Part shown: positions 49,701-59,044 of the stretch, piece after piece
Layout: the number at the start of each line of letters is the position of its first letter
Numbering within the stretch: position 1 is the first letter of the stretch
Source: Vibrio europaeus
Lineage (GTDB): Bacteria > Pseudomonadota > Gammaproteobacteria > Enterobacterales > Vibrionaceae
Length of the DNA: 64,000 bases
Assembly: GCF_001695575.1 (NCBI RefSeq)
Contig: NZ_LUAX01000008.1
Coordinates: 186,001 to 250,000, forward strand
Reading direction: 5' to 3'
Position numbers and translations under genes: made by a program
The notes under the pieces: generated by a model
Seen by the model: the letters and a program-made list of their open reading frames with translations, nothing else
Databases searched by the model: none
What the model was told of the DNA's origin: nothing

Positions 49701-52700
49701 TTAAAGTTATTGAGTCTCTGTTTATTGGATTAATGAGGCCTGGCCAATGTGAGATCGCTCCTGCTGTTTCCAAGCTCTGTCCGCAGCGATTGGATTATCC
49801 AGATAGTGTAATCAGTCAATTGGAAAAAATGGTGAGGGAAAAAGGGGGGCGTGTTGCGATAAGTTGTGGATCACAAGGGATTACTTACGACGAACTGTGG
49901 AGTCGTGGCCAACATGTCGCCGCTGCACTGCAAGCGCGAGGACTGCGTAGTGGCGAGCGGGTAGGGGTGATGTTACCTCGCGGCATCGATTTAGCGTATG
50001 CGTTGGTTGGGATCAGTATGGCTGGTGGGGTTTATGTCCCCATTTCTCTTGATGAAACCGATGCGCGAAAGCAAGCCATTATTGAAGAATGCGGGATGCG
50101 GTATTGCTTTTCGGTTAAGGGAGGGCAATTGGGTGACGTGTTAGATATGATGTGCGTAGACACAATTTTGTCAATCAATGCCGAGTGTTTCAAGTCGGTT
50201 AATTTAATGGGTCATAATGCGCTGTACATAAACTTTTCGTCGGGAACCACGGGAAAACCTAAGGGTATTGAATGTCTGCACCAAGGTGTTGTCAGACTAG
50301 TTTACCTGCAGAATTTCATGTCGTTGGATGAGCAGACTCGTATGTTGAGTTGTGCTGCGATCGGGTTTGATGCGTTCACTCTGGAATTTTGGGGACCACT
50401 TCTCAATGGGGGACAAGTCTGTTTTTGTACGGAGTCGATACTCGATACGGAATCTTTGAAGCACTACATTGACAAAGATGGAGTCAACACACTGTGGCTA
50501 ACTGCGGCCTTATTTCACACCTTAGTAGACTTGGATGTGGATGCGTTTAACGGCTTATCACAACTTGTTGTCGGAGGCGATGTCGTATCGCCAAGTCACG
50601 TAGACAGTTTATACCGTGCCAACGATGAAATATTGGTGATCAATGGCTATGGACCGACTGAAAACACGACATTTACCTGCTGTTACCCCATTCCTCGCCA
50701 CTTTGGTAAACACGGGGCGCTTCCCATCGGTCTACCTATTAATGGTACTGACGTTGCCATTTTAGGCCAACATGGTGGCGTGGCTCCCAAGGGGTGTATT
50801 GGTGAAATCGTCGCGTTAGGGTTGGGGGTAGCAAAGGGGTATGTCAACCGACCAAATGACTATGGTGGGTTTGGAAAGATAGACTGTGGGTATGGATTGC
50901 AACATGGCTACCGCACAGGAGACCTAGGCTTTCAAGATCCGGAGGGATTGATTAGGTTCATTGGTCGACGTGATCAGCAGGTGAAGATCAATGGGTATCG
51001 TGTTGAATTGTCGGCCATCGATCAAGCACTAATTGGTATACATAATGTCGAGATGAGTGTGTCTATTCCTATAAAGGACTTCAATACACAAAAAGTAGTG
51101 AGTTTTGTACGGCTAAGTTCGGGCTGTCGTTTTAGCGAAAGATGTCTGATCGCAACCCTTGGCGAGCAACTGCCGCACTATATGGTGCCAAGTCAAATAA
51201 TAAGGATTGAAAAAGTACCGTTAACGGAAAACGGTAAAGTCGACAAAAATGCCTTAAGAGTTGCATTGAAAGACAAGAAACAGAGTCCGATGAAGAAAGA
51301 GGCGTTGCAAACCGAAACGGAAAGGGTGGTTGCGAATATATGGAGCGAATTACTCGATACCAGGATATCGACCCGGGAGGAAAACTTCTTCCACTTGGGG
51401 GGAACTTCGATTCAATCGTTACGGGTCATGCATCGACTGGAAGAGAGGCTAGCGATAAAGGTGCCACTTCCGGCAATACTAAAGAAACCAAGACTGGGTG
51501 AGTTTAGCCAATTTATTGATGAGCTTATCGATCAGCGACGTGCAGATGGTGCCCTTGTACCGAATACGATAACCGTGGAACAGACACATCACGATTCCAA
51601 AGCGTGGGTAGTAGCGTCGCCTCAGCAGCAAAGATTGATGTTTACATATGACATCGAAATCAGTCACACCAATTTCAACGTTATTTTTGAACAAGAAATA
51701 GGAAGCAACTTAGATGTCGAGAAACTAGAGACCGGATTAACGAGACTCTTAGGAATAGAGCATTTTCTGAACGTGAGATACCGAATGGAAAGGGGACGTT
51801 TGTTCTATCGGGAGATGTCAATCGACGCGTTACCTCTTGAAGTTAGCGTAGACGAGGAGCGTTTTTTTGAAGAGATAGTTCAGAAAGAGGAAGAGCATCA
51901 CTTCAACCTAGGATCTGGACCGTGCTGGAAAGCCATCGTATACAAAAACTCGGGCAGGTTCTTCATAGCCTTTAACATTCATCATTTAGCCGTGGACGGC
52001 TGGACAGTTGGGTTACTAAAACAGGCGATTTTAGATGTTTACAACAGCCCTGATCCCCAAACTCCCCTACATTCGCCGTATTCGATGTACTCAAGTACGC
52101 AAGCAGAGGTTTTGACGTCGTCGTATAAAGCACGAGCAAAACGCCATTGGTTGTCAAAGTTTGGCGAGGATTATCTACCATTTAGGCTAACTTCCAAATA
52201 CAGCGAAGAGGCAGGAATCCAACTGTTTTTTTCACTGACAGAGGCCGAAACAAAGGATATTAGGTCGACGTCAAAGAGGTTAGCAACGACGCCGTTTCAA
52301 CTTTTATTGGCGTGGTTGTTCGTCGAAATCCAAAACACGTTTTCTCTCAACCACATCACGATTGGTATGCCATATTCATCAAGAGAGTATGGCGAAAATG
52401 ACCGTGTCTTTGGCTTTTGTTCGAACATGCTGTTACTCCAAGTCGAGAATCCAATGGATAAAACCCCTAAAGAATTGACACATATCTTACGGGAAGACAT
52501 GGCGGAGGAAATTAATCATATGGTGTATGGCTACGACTTGTACTTCAAAGATATGAACTATGAAAAAACAGATGGTCTATTCCCAATGACATCCGTATTT
52601 TTTAATAATGTCGTTGAAAATAAAAATACTGACAAAAAAGAAAAAATAACTTTATTGAAAAACACAAAGAGTAAGACGCCATTTGATCTAAATATATATA

Positions 52701-52819
52701 TGTTTGAACATGAAAGTATCGTTGAATTCGAATTGGTTTGTTCAAGAAAAGTCTTTAATTTCGATGATATATGTCAGTTTTCTACTCGATGGTTGAAAAT
52801 AGGAAGGAAGATAGAATGA
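46736..52819 (+). CDS. Dimodular nonribosomal peptide synthetase (A-PCP-C-A-PCP-C)
   Basis: 2027 residues. Domains in order: adenylation 1 (about 15-500, NFSSGTTGEPKG near 160), carrier 1 (Ser near 551 in LGGSSI), condensation 1 (about 610-1030, second-His motif PHIIIDG near 735), adenylation 2 (about 1040-1530, NFSSGTTGKPKG near 1165), carrier 2 (Ser near 1558 in LGGTSI) and condensation 2 (about 1640-2020, HHLAVDG near 1748). Aligning the pocket residues to GrsA by eye gives D-A-L-W-L-G-G-T-F-K and D-A-L-W-V-G-G-T-F-K, both close to codes I remember for valine. There is no starter condensation domain, epimerase or thioesterase, so loading and release must use other proteins; the terminal C domain may transfer the dipeptide to a free nucleophile. 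ATG 46736 is chosen; GTG 46727 is possible. Confidence 0.93.
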   Translation: MKIENTSDLELDEFGKNSVISYFIRMSEIHGNKCAVRCGSDEISYSQLLKEASNIAKYLRNVGVKHSDRIGVDIPGGVELAAAIIGIVMVGGVYVPLAKGLPTKRLLSMFEQARVEHLLNLTGKTNLGVNAHSVSKIRSTVLTGMDEETVLSGKSPIYVNFSSGTTGEPKGIECLHQGVTRLVVSPSFMSLSAKTCMLCCAPPAFDAFTLEFWGPLLNGGQVCFIEEERLDNESLKRNIHEFGVNTVWLTSALFNALTDIDATSFDGLEQLLVGGDIVSPLHVLKVYDVNQDVQIINGYGPTENTTFTCSYLIPRTWDPSSPLPIGRPIEGGDVYIVDEHLEHVTDGKVGELVVTGKGLAKGYLDKAQEADRFIEFKTLEGKQRAYRTGDLGYTDEQNEIRFVGRVDQQVKINGHRIELTAINQVIQNSMGVDSVETLAQGKPGHQSLVTFVRKNGQKCMHKDAIMAALTEQLPPYMLPCDICFVNDLPTTTNGKLDRKALMAEYHVLQRQSKGEHQEFTSLETMVARVWEEELQCHVTGRDADFLHLGGSSIVGLKVVHRISRQLNIEVTVLGLMGTPVLQEFCRNLEFNITGMTDGRAISRVPLNDRVTGVPLTVHQKALWAYCAIWDAESYNLPILYHLDGPIDLERLQQALHEVYLRYDTLHALFSTEEPLLMKSCVQTRALTVIESVTQEGLESLYRQEHHRVFALASGGLFVSRLFRIEENRSALMLNFPHIIIDGVSIEHIWSDIVRLYHGETLPPLALDYFDYLSWLSTSALQMDYWHKKLVNYKLVQLHNVKASQLDESGYLTTLLPTGCARALETYAKESQTSTFTAALYLFGQAISTYTGSQQVVISAPYSNRQLPQFYQLVGYLVSMIPVLCRQSDTLRQFHSGLLEDFAHANADFNRLTSDMGFMNEHGRNPLQQVVFAWQEGLRTPTPLAGVTVTKSDIRHSKAKFPLMLTMYPQDNSYELQWEYDPNLVCEATIKVIESLFIGLMRPGQCEIAPAVSKLCPQRLDYPDSVISQLEKMVREKGGRVAISCGSQGITYDELWSRGQHVAAALQARGLRSGERVGVMLPRGIDLAYALVGISMAGGVYVPISLDETDARKQAIIEECGMRYCFSVKGGQLGDVLDMMCVDTILSINAECFKSVNLMGHNALYINFSSGTTGKPKGIECLHQGVVRLVYLQNFMSLDEQTRMLSCAAIGFDAFTLEFWGPLLNGGQVCFCTESILDTESLKHYIDKDGVNTLWLTAALFHTLVDLDVDAFNGLSQLVVGGDVVSPSHVDSLYRANDEILVINGYGPTENTTFTCCYPIPRHFGKHGALPIGLPINGTDVAILGQHGGVAPKGCIGEIVALGLGVAKGYVNRPNDYGGFGKIDCGYGLQHGYRTGDLGFQDPEGLIRFIGRRDQQVKINGYRVELSAIDQALIGIHNVEMSVSIPIKDFNTQKVVSFVRLSSGCRFSERCLIATLGEQLPHYMVPSQIIRIEKVPLTENGKVDKNALRVALKDKKQSPMKKEALQTETERVVANIWSELLDTRISTREENFFHLGGTSIQSLRVMHRLEERLAIKVPLPAILKKPRLGEFSQFIDELIDQRRADGALVPNTITVEQTHHDSKAWVVASPQQQRLMFTYDIEISHTNFNVIFEQEIGSNLDVEKLETGLTRLLGIEHFLNVRYRMERGRLFYREMSIDALPLEVSVDEERFFEEIVQKEEEHHFNLGSGPCWKAIVYKNSGRFFIAFNIHHLAVDGWTVGLLKQAILDVYNSPDPQTPLHSPYSMYSSTQAEVLTSSYKARAKRHWLSKFGEDYLPFRLTSKYSEEAGIQLFFSLTEAETKDIRSTSKRLATTPFQLLLAWLFVEIQNTFSLNHITIGMPYSSREYGENDRVFGFCSNMLLLQVENPMDKTPKELTHILREDMAEEINHMVYGYDLYFKDMNYEKTDGLFPMTSVFFNNVVENKNTDKKEKITLLKNTKSKTPFDLNIYMFEHESIVEFELVCSRKVFNFDDICQFSTRWLKIGRKIE

Positions 52820-53538
52820 AGAAAATAGCATTGGTCACGGGAGGAACGAAAGGGATTGGTAAGCAGATATGTTTGGAGCTAATGAATGAATATCATGTGA
52901 TCGCTTGTGCAAGAAGTATAGAAAACATCGATATAGACAGCGGAATTGACTATGTGGTTTGCGATGTGTCGGATTCAAAAAAGGTGTCTGAACTCGTCAA
53001 AGGCATCATTGAAGATTGGGGTAATATTGACTTGCTTGTTAATAATGCGGGTATTTCTGAGTTGGACAATGGAAAGAGAAAGATTATTGAAAATATTTCC
53101 GATGATTCCTGGTTGAAAACAATGAGTATTAATCTTTCTGGAGCGTTCTATATGTGTAGGGCCATATTACCATTTATGAAGGAGCGCAATTCAGGAAGGA
53201 TCGTGAATATTTCTTCTGCATCGGCAAGGTTTGGTGGTGAGTTGGCTAGTGTTGATTATATTTCTTCAAAGTCAGGACTGATTGGATTAACGAAGGGACT
53301 CGCCTACGAATTAAAAGGGTTTAACATTCATGTGAACGCTATTGCTCCGGGAAGAATAGAAACGGACATGACAAATAAGGCGGATGTTGAGGAGGATTGG
53401 GCACGGAATAATATACCGTTGGGTAGGCTTGGCAGGCCAAGAGAAATAGCAAAGTTAGTCAAATTCTTGGGTTCTGAAGATAGCTCTTATATTCAAGGGG
53501 CGACGATAGATTGTAATGGCGGTTGGGTCATTCACTAG
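52816..53538 (+). CDS. Short-chain dehydrogenase/reductase 1 of the NRPS operon
   Basis: 240 residues, starting on the stop of the NRPS gene (ATGA). The cofactor loop VTGGTKGIGKQI, LVNNAGIS, NISSASARFGG, the catalytic Tyr and Lys in YISSKSG, and NAIAPGRIETDMT are all present, so it should be an active NAD(P)-dependent oxidoreductase. The substrate is unknown. The open frame reaches upstream into the NRPS gene, but the ATG at 52816 after AGGAAGGA is clearly the start. Confidence 0.88.
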   Translation: MKKIALVTGGTKGIGKQICLELMNEYHVIACARSIENIDIDSGIDYVVCDVSDSKKVSELVKGIIEDWGNIDLLVNNAGISELDNGKRKIIENISDDSWLKTMSINLSGAFYMCRAILPFMKERNSGRIVNISSASARFGGELASVDYISSKSGLIGLTKGLAYELKGFNIHVNAIAPGRIETDMTNKADVEEDWARNNIPLGRLGRPREIAKLVKFLGSEDSSYIQGATIDCNGGWVIH

Positions 53539-53569
53539 GGCAATGTAATTAGCATAAGGAGCGTCAACA

Positions 53570-54271
53570 ATGAAAAATGCGATTGTCACGGGGGCCGCTC
53601 GTGGTATTGGAAAGGCGATAACTGACAAACTCACGAGCAACGGATTTTTTGTTTATGCATTTTGTAAAAACATCGCGGGTTTACACAACACGGATTGTAT
53701 TCGGTACGTCGAATGCGATGTCAGTGATCCTGAGTCGGTCGAAAACGCATTCAGTGGACTCCTCGCAGAATCGACCAGAATCGAACTATTGGTCAACAAT
53801 GCGGGTATTCAGCAGCAGGTAGGGGAAACGGAAGAACTAGAGTACGAAGAGTGGAACAAATTGATTAACGTTAATCTGTCGAGCGCATTTTTTATGGCAA
53901 AGCAAGTTATCAAGGTCATGAAGCATCAAGAGAGAGGGGGTATCGTAAATATTTGTTCCATTGCAGCGACGAAAGGCTACCCAAAAGGTACCGCTTATTC
54001 TGCTTCGAAGGCGGGGATGATTGGGTTAACTAAGTCACTGGCTCTGGAACTCGCAGGCTTCAACATTCGTGTAAACGCACTACTACCGGGTCTGACAGAG
54101 ACAGATGCGATGAACGAAGTGCCTAAGAGTGTAATAGACAATATTAGAAACCAGATCCCGTTGAATCGAATTGCGAAGCCTAGTGATATTGCCAACACTG
54201 TTGCATTTTTATCTTCTGAAGAGGCGGAATACATTACGGGTGAATTAATTACTCTTGCTGGTGGTCGATAA
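53570..54271 (+). CDS. Short-chain dehydrogenase/reductase 2 of the NRPS operon
   Basis: 233 residues with intact SDR motifs: VTGAARGIGKAI, LVNNAGIQQQ, NICSIAATKG, YSASKAG and NALLPGLTETDAM. It resembles FabG-type 3-oxoacyl reductases and sugar or cyclitol dehydrogenases equally. It follows SDR 1 at 31 bases with AAGGAG before the ATG. Two SDRs side by side suggest successive redox steps on one precursor. Confidence 0.88.
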   Translation: MKNAIVTGAARGIGKAITDKLTSNGFFVYAFCKNIAGLHNTDCIRYVECDVSDPESVENAFSGLLAESTRIELLVNNAGIQQQVGETEELEYEEWNKLINVNLSSAFFMAKQVIKVMKHQERGGIVNICSIAATKGYPKGTAYSASKAGMIGLTKSLALELAGFNIRVNALLPGLTETDAMNEVPKSVIDNIRNQIPLNRIAKPSDIANTVAFLSSEEAEYITGELITLAGGR

Positions 54272-54358
54272 AATATAAAAATTACCAGATGCAAATTATC
54301 TTAATTACAATGTTTATTCGCGAACAATATAATTAATTATTGCGGTGAGAGAATATAT

Positions 54359-55402
54359 ATGGAACGTTTGGTTAAAATTAATAGAAATTTAATAAAATTT
54401 GCTGTTGTAGGTCTGAATCACGGGAAAAAGCACGCCGAATCTATTATGAAAATCAAAGGGTGCGAGTTGATCGCCACCTGTACGAGAACGCAAGTTTTAG
54501 GTCAGAATAGGTTAGGAAATATAAATAATTATACGAGTTATGATGAACTTATTCGTTGCGAGGAAATTGACGCGCTAATTATTTCATCCCCACACCATTA
54601 CACGCTTGATATATTTAAAAAAGCGTGTGTTAATATTAAATATATTTTTTTGGAAAAACCGGTATCAAATACTGTTAAGGATATAGAAGAGATTAAAAAA
54701 CTCGCAGATAAATATAATGTTAAGGTACTAATTGGTCATCATAGAAGATTTTCAAGTGCTATAGAAAAGCTCAAGGCCATTGTAGAGTCAAAAGAACTGG
54801 GTGACCTTGTTGCATTTAATTGTCTTTGGTGTTTAAAAAAACACACAGGTTATTATCAATAAGAAGAAAGCAATTGGAAGATTGACCCTTACAATGGAGG
54901 AGGACCACTGTTTATCAATGGTATTCATGAAATCGATACGCTGAGATATATATTTGGTGAAATTAGTGATGTTCACTCATTTGTAAGAAGTAACTTCAGA
55001 CACAATAAAGTAGAAGATTCTGCGGTGGCGGTGTTGAAGTTTAAAAATGGTGTGATAGGTAATCTACTGATCAGTGATATTACTCCTTCACCGTTCAGTT
55101 ACGAAAAAACAATCGATGAGAATAAGGCGTTTCCAATTTCTGATGTGAGTTATTTGCAATTGTTTGGAACACGAAAAACTTTGTCGTTTCCAGAATATAC
55201 CCTCTACAGCACATCGGAGCATGAGTCTTGGTTTGATGAGGTGCGTCAAACCAAACTAGAAAAACCCAGAAATAGTGATCCACTTTATGAAGAGATGAAG
55301 CACTTTGTTGACGTGGTTCGTACGGGGTCGGAACCCAAAGTCACGCTTGAGGATGCAATTTCTAACTTACAAGTCATCGAAATGATTAAGCGAGGTGCTT
55401 GA
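54359..55402 (+). pseudogene. Gfo/Idh/MocA family oxidoreductase gene interrupted by an in-frame TAA
   Basis: A single frame of 348 codons is broken by TAA at 54860-54862. The first part has the dinucleotide fold (FAVVGLNHGKKHAESIM), IISSPHHYTLDIFKKAC, the family EKP motif (IFLEKPVSNTV) and VLIGHHRRFSSAIEKL. After the stop the frame continues WKIDPYNGGGPLFINGIHEI, DTLRYIFGEIS and VAVLKFKNGVIGNLLIS, exactly where homologues continue (GGG-x-L-x-x-x-x-H-x-I-D). The combined size equals a normal family member. Either a real nonsense mutation in the cluster or a base error. The intact enzyme would oxidise a sugar or cyclitol with NAD. Confidence 0.85.
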
Positions 55403-55404
55403 TA

Positions 55405-56427
55405 ATGCATGTACTTAGATACCACAAACAAGCAGGTGTCCAACTTGGGAACCTCAGTCTGCGTCCTTTGCAACCCAAAAGCGTGAGAATTAAGTTAATC
55501 GCGTCTGGCGTTTGTGCCACTGACATGAAAATAATCGACAATCAGTATTACAACAAAAAAGTCCTCAAAGATGATGTTGTTCTTGGACATGAAGGTTGTG
55601 GCATTGTCGAGAAAGTCTCGACAGGAAGTAGCCACTTAAAAGTGGGTGACCATGTTGTTTTTGAAACGGTACGGCCATGCGGGACCTGTCAGTCTTGTCG
55701 GTCGTCACTGACTAATTTTTGTGAAAACTGGAAGCACATTGGTATCAACCAAGACGGGACTTACGCTGCTTATATTGATATCGAGCAACAACAGGTACAC
55801 AAAATACCCGGTGACATCCCATGGAGAGCCAGCGTGTTGACTGAGCCTTTGGCGATCGCGTTGCACTCACTGCGCGATCTAAGGGAGGTTCATTGCTCAA
55901 ACATGGCGATTGTTGGACCAGGCATAATTGGACTCTTGCATCTAATCGTATTCAAGCAGCATTACGATGTAGATATAGACGTGTTTGGCTTGGATCGTGA
56001 CGCTGAGAGATTGAGTAGCGCTATTGATAAAGGGGCGCATGCAGTGTCAACGAAAGAGATGACACGCGAGAACTCGTCCATTAAATATGATCTTGTGATT
56101 GACACATCAGGCACCGCATTAGGTTTCAAAAAGGCCTTATCACTGACTTCGGTAGGCGGTACCTGCCGTACTCTCAGTTTATCAACAGAAGAGGCGCTTA
56201 GTGCTAGCGACTTGGTGAAATCTGGTGTGACGATGAATTCGGGCCGAGGTATCACAAAAATGGATATGGAAAATGCCGTTTTGTTTCTCAAGCATAATCA
56301 CGCTCTGCTCGATGGGTTGTGCACCCATTGTTACCCATTAATTGATTATCTCACTGCATTTAACAATGTTAGGTCTGGTGTGGGGATTAAATCCGTCTTT
56401 CAACATCAAATGCTACATTCCAACTAA
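55405..56427 (+). CDS. Zinc-dependent alcohol dehydrogenase (MDR, sorbitol/threonine dehydrogenase-like)
   Basis: 340 residues. Catalytic zinc ligands are visible in SGVCATDMK and LGHEGCG. The four structural-zinc cysteines lie in RPCGTCQSCRSSLTNFC. The nucleotide-binding turn is IVGPGIIGLLH. Polyol and threonine dehydrogenases share this pattern, fitting oxidation of a sugar-derived alcohol. The ATG at 55405 follows GAGGT and lies just after the stop of the broken Gfo/Idh gene. Confidence 0.88.
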   Translation: MHVLRYHKQAGVQLGNLSLRPLQPKSVRIKLIASGVCATDMKIIDNQYYNKKVLKDDVVLGHEGCGIVEKVSTGSSHLKVGDHVVFETVRPCGTCQSCRSSLTNFCENWKHIGINQDGTYAAYIDIEQQQVHKIPGDIPWRASVLTEPLAIALHSLRDLREVHCSNMAIVGPGIIGLLHLIVFKQHYDVDIDVFGLDRDAERLSSAIDKGAHAVSTKEMTRENSSIKYDLVIDTSGTALGFKKALSLTSVGGTCRTLSLSTEEALSASDLVKSGVTMNSGRGITKMDMENAVLFLKHNHALLDGLCTHCYPLIDYLTAFNNVRSGVGIKSVFQHQMLHSN

Positions 56428-56440
56428 AGTGGATAAGTTT

Positions 56441-57262
56441 ATGATACATCAGTCGAGTACTTGCATTAATCACATTACGAAAAAAATACGGGCAAACATT
56501 ATTGCCAGTTGTCACCAGAGTCGTGGAGGCCACATAGCATCGTCGTTATCGATGGTTGAGATCATTTATTCTCTTTTCTCACATCAAGACACAGACCTGA
56601 TCGACGACCACAATGGTGATAAGAAAGACCGTTTTTTGTTGAGTTCTTGCCAGGGGGCGCTAGCTCTTTATGCGGTGATGAACGAAATCGGAGAGATCGA
56701 TGAAAGAGAGTTTTCGCGCTTTTTGCATAGGGACTCTAGTCTCACTATGTTCCCATCCAAAGATCTCAAGTTTTCAGATATGACAGCGGGCTCATTAGGC
56801 CATGCCCTATCGTTAGCAACCGGTATGGCTTTGACTCATAAAAACAAGGGGCAAGTTAATCGGAAGGTCTATGTGCTTCTCGGTGACGGAGAACTCAATG
56901 AAGGCTCAAACTGGGAGGGGATCATGGCGGCGGCTCATTTTGGCCTAAGCAACATTTGTTTGGTTGTCAACAACAATGGGGTTCAAATTGATGGTACCAA
57001 TGCTGAAGTGATGAATACTGAGCCATTAACAGACAAGTTTGCTTCTTTTGGTTGGGATGTCTTCCAGGTTGATGGTCATAACTGTGCGCAAATGCGCGAT
57101 GCGTTCACGGACTTTATCCATCGGAGTGTGGGAAAGCCAACCGTTATACTCGCGGAAACAATTAAAGGGAGGGGCGTCAGTTTTACCACCAATAACCCTC
57201 TGTGGCATTACCGAGTTCCCACAAAAGCAGAATGTCAATTAGCCAAGATGGAACTGAGTTAA
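56441..57262 (+). CDS. Transketolase, N-terminal (thiamine diphosphate-binding) subunit
   Basis: 273 residues from the ATG at 56441; the frame extends upstream inside the previous gene. It corresponds to the first half of a transketolase: SRGGHIASSLSMVEIIYSLF, AGSLGHALSLATGMAL, the thiamine-diphosphate motif LGDGELNEGSNWEGIMAAA ending in NN, and IKGRGVSF. It works with the next gene's product as a split transketolase, moving two-carbon units between sugar phosphates. Split transketolases are common in secondary metabolite clusters, for example those making aminohydroxybenzoate units, where they provide tetrose phosphates. Confidence 0.9.
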   Translation: MIHQSSTCINHITKKIRANIIASCHQSRGGHIASSLSMVEIIYSLFSHQDTDLIDDHNGDKKDRFLLSSCQGALALYAVMNEIGEIDEREFSRFLHRDSSLTMFPSKDLKFSDMTAGSLGHALSLATGMALTHKNKGQVNRKVYVLLGDGELNEGSNWEGIMAAAHFGLSNICLVVNNNGVQIDGTNAEVMNTEPLTDKFASFGWDVFQVDGHNCAQMRDAFTDFIHRSVGKPTVILAETIKGRGVSFTTNNPLWHYRVPTKAECQLAKMELS

Positions 57263-57275
57263 GGGGGGGTGAACT

Positions 57276-58211
57276 ATGTCGGATATCAGAACATCCATTA
57301 TAGATAAATTGATTCATTTGAATGAAGAACATGGTGACGTATACATTTTAGCGGTTGATTCAAAAGTTTCGTCCGGTTTAACGCCATTTGCGGAAAAGTT
57401 TCCTCAAAATTTCATTGAACTAGGAGTGGCTGAGCAGAACGCAATTGGTGTTGCCGCAGGAATTGCAAATGAAGGGGGCAAGGTTTTTGTCTTTGGCATT
57501 TCCACTTTTCTCCTATATCGAGCTTACGAGCAAATTAGAAGTGTGGTTGCGTACAATAAGTATAGTGTGACTATTGTAGGGATGTACTCTGGCTTATTTT
57601 ATTCTGATCAGGGCTTTACGCATCGGCAGGTTGATGACCTTTCAACGCTAAGAGGTCTACCTAACATAACAGCATATACACCTCATAATAAAGAGACTAT
57701 TTGTCGTGCGTTAGAGTGTGCTTACTATTCGCTAAAGCCGGCATATATTCGAATAGAAGATGTTTTTTCAGAAAGGTACCTTAGGTCTTTTAATGAATCT
57801 GCCTGCATGCCTAATAAACATTGTTCACTTTACGGAACGGGTGGTGATGTACTCCTTGTTTCTTACGGTCTATGTGTTTCTAGGTGTATTGAGGCGAGTG
57901 AACTCTTGCATGAAAGTGGATTGAAATGTTCTGTATTAGCAGTAAATGAAATTAATCATAGTTTACGTGAAAACTATATTAACTTTCTAAAAGATTTTAA
58001 AAGAATAATATTCGTTGAGGAGCACCTAAGCCATTGTGGAGTGGGTTCCATTTTTACACAATGGATGGCTGAATATAAATTGTACAACGTTGTTCTAGAA
58101 TTTATTGGTGTTTCTGAAGAGTACGTGGAAAACATGAACTATGAACAGTCTTTGTCATTCTATGGTATTTCAACTCAATATATTGTCGATAAATTATTAA
58201 CAGGAAAATAG
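57276..58211 (+). CDS. Transketolase, C-terminal subunit
   Basis: 311 residues starting 13 bases after the N-terminal subunit gene, with a GGGGGG-type ribosome site. It carries the pyrimidine-binding half: FIELGVAEQNAIGVAAGIA with the catalytic Glu, VFVFGISTFLLYRAYEQIR, YSDQGFTHRQVDDLS and the C-terminal domain (VLLVSYGLCVSRCIEAS). The AT-rich codon use toward its end continues into the next gene. It completes the split enzyme. Confidence 0.9.
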   Translation: MSDIRTSIIDKLIHLNEEHGDVYILAVDSKVSSGLTPFAEKFPQNFIELGVAEQNAIGVAAGIANEGGKVFVFGISTFLLYRAYEQIRSVVAYNKYSVTIVGMYSGLFYSDQGFTHRQVDDLSTLRGLPNITAYTPHNKETICRALECAYYSLKPAYIRIEDVFSERYLRSFNESACMPNKHCSLYGTGGDVLLVSYGLCVSRCIEASELLHESGLKCSVLAVNEINHSLRENYINFLKDFKRIIFVEEHLSHCGVGSIFTQWMAEYKLYNVVLEFIGVSEEYVENMNYEQSLSFYGISTQYIVDKLLTGK

Positions 58212-58213
58212 TA

Positions 58214-59032
58214 ATGAGTAATATTATTTATGGTGTAAATGAGGGAACGTTTGACTTCATAGAAAGCGTGGAGGAAAAAATTTCTTCTTTAAGTAAAAGT
58301 GGTATTAGTAATATTGGTTTGTGGACAAAAGACAAAAATCTAGCTCAGTTAAAATCGATTGAGGATTGTTTAAACCTGAACAATGTTAATGTTGTTGAAA
58401 TCAATTTTATCACTAAATTGTTTGATCACAAATACGACAGTCCCCTATTAGTTGAAGAAATAGAGCAGTGTATACGCTTGGCTAAATCGGTTCATGCAAC
58501 GTTTGTAACAGCCGCCTCGTTTTGTGAGAAATTAGATACGGATCTGGTCAAGAGTAACATTCGACAACTTGCTTTGAGACTTCAGGAAGAGAACCTCGAT
58601 TTAGCATTGGAATTTTTACCTTGGACGGCGGTCTCTTCCGTTGACAAATTGTGGCGGTTAATTTCCGATTTAGAATTAGACAATGTTTCAATATTACTAG
58701 ATTCCTTTCATTTTTTTAAAGGGGAGTCCACGTACCGTCAGTTAGACGAAATTCCCATTGATAAAATCCGATTGGTTCATCTCAATGATTTCAGCAACCA
58801 AGTCCCAATTGATAACGCTGACCTATCACTCATTGAGCAGACTAGAGGTTTTCGTTTATTCCCAGGAGAAGGGGATTTCCCGATTGCGGAGCTAATGACC
58901 TACCTTAAAAAGCGGGGCTTTAAAGGGTATGTCAATCTCGAAGTGTTAAACAGTCGACACAAAGAGCTTGGATCGTGTCATCTTGCTGATCACGCTCAAC
59001 ACAATATTCAAGAGTTTCTCGAACATCTTTGA
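58214..59032 (+). CDS. TIM-barrel sugar isomerase / dehydroshikimate dehydratase-like protein
   Basis: 272 residues of the AP_endonuc_2 (xylose isomerase-like) fold. Probable metal ligands are Glu in LALEFLPW, Asp and His in ILLDSFHFFKGE, His in RLVHLNDFS and Glu in YVNLEVLNS. This fold covers sugar and inositol isomerases (IolE, IolI) and AsbF/QuiC-type dehydroshikimate dehydratases. With a DAHP synthase in the same operon the dehydratase reading (protocatechuate formation) is possible; with the polyol-type dehydrogenases an isomerase is equally possible. Two bases separate it from the transketolase gene. Confidence 0.78.
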   Translation: MSNIIYGVNEGTFDFIESVEEKISSLSKSGISNIGLWTKDKNLAQLKSIEDCLNLNNVNVVEINFITKLFDHKYDSPLLVEEIEQCIRLAKSVHATFVTAASFCEKLDTDLVKSNIRQLALRLQEENLDLALEFLPWTAVSSVDKLWRLISDLELDNVSILLDSFHFFKGESTYRQLDEIPIDKIRLVHLNDFSNQVPIDNADLSLIEQTRGFRLFPGEGDFPIAELMTYLKKRGFKGYVNLEVLNSRHKELGSCHLADHAQHNIQEFLEHL

Positions 59033-59044
59033 GGTAAAAACACG

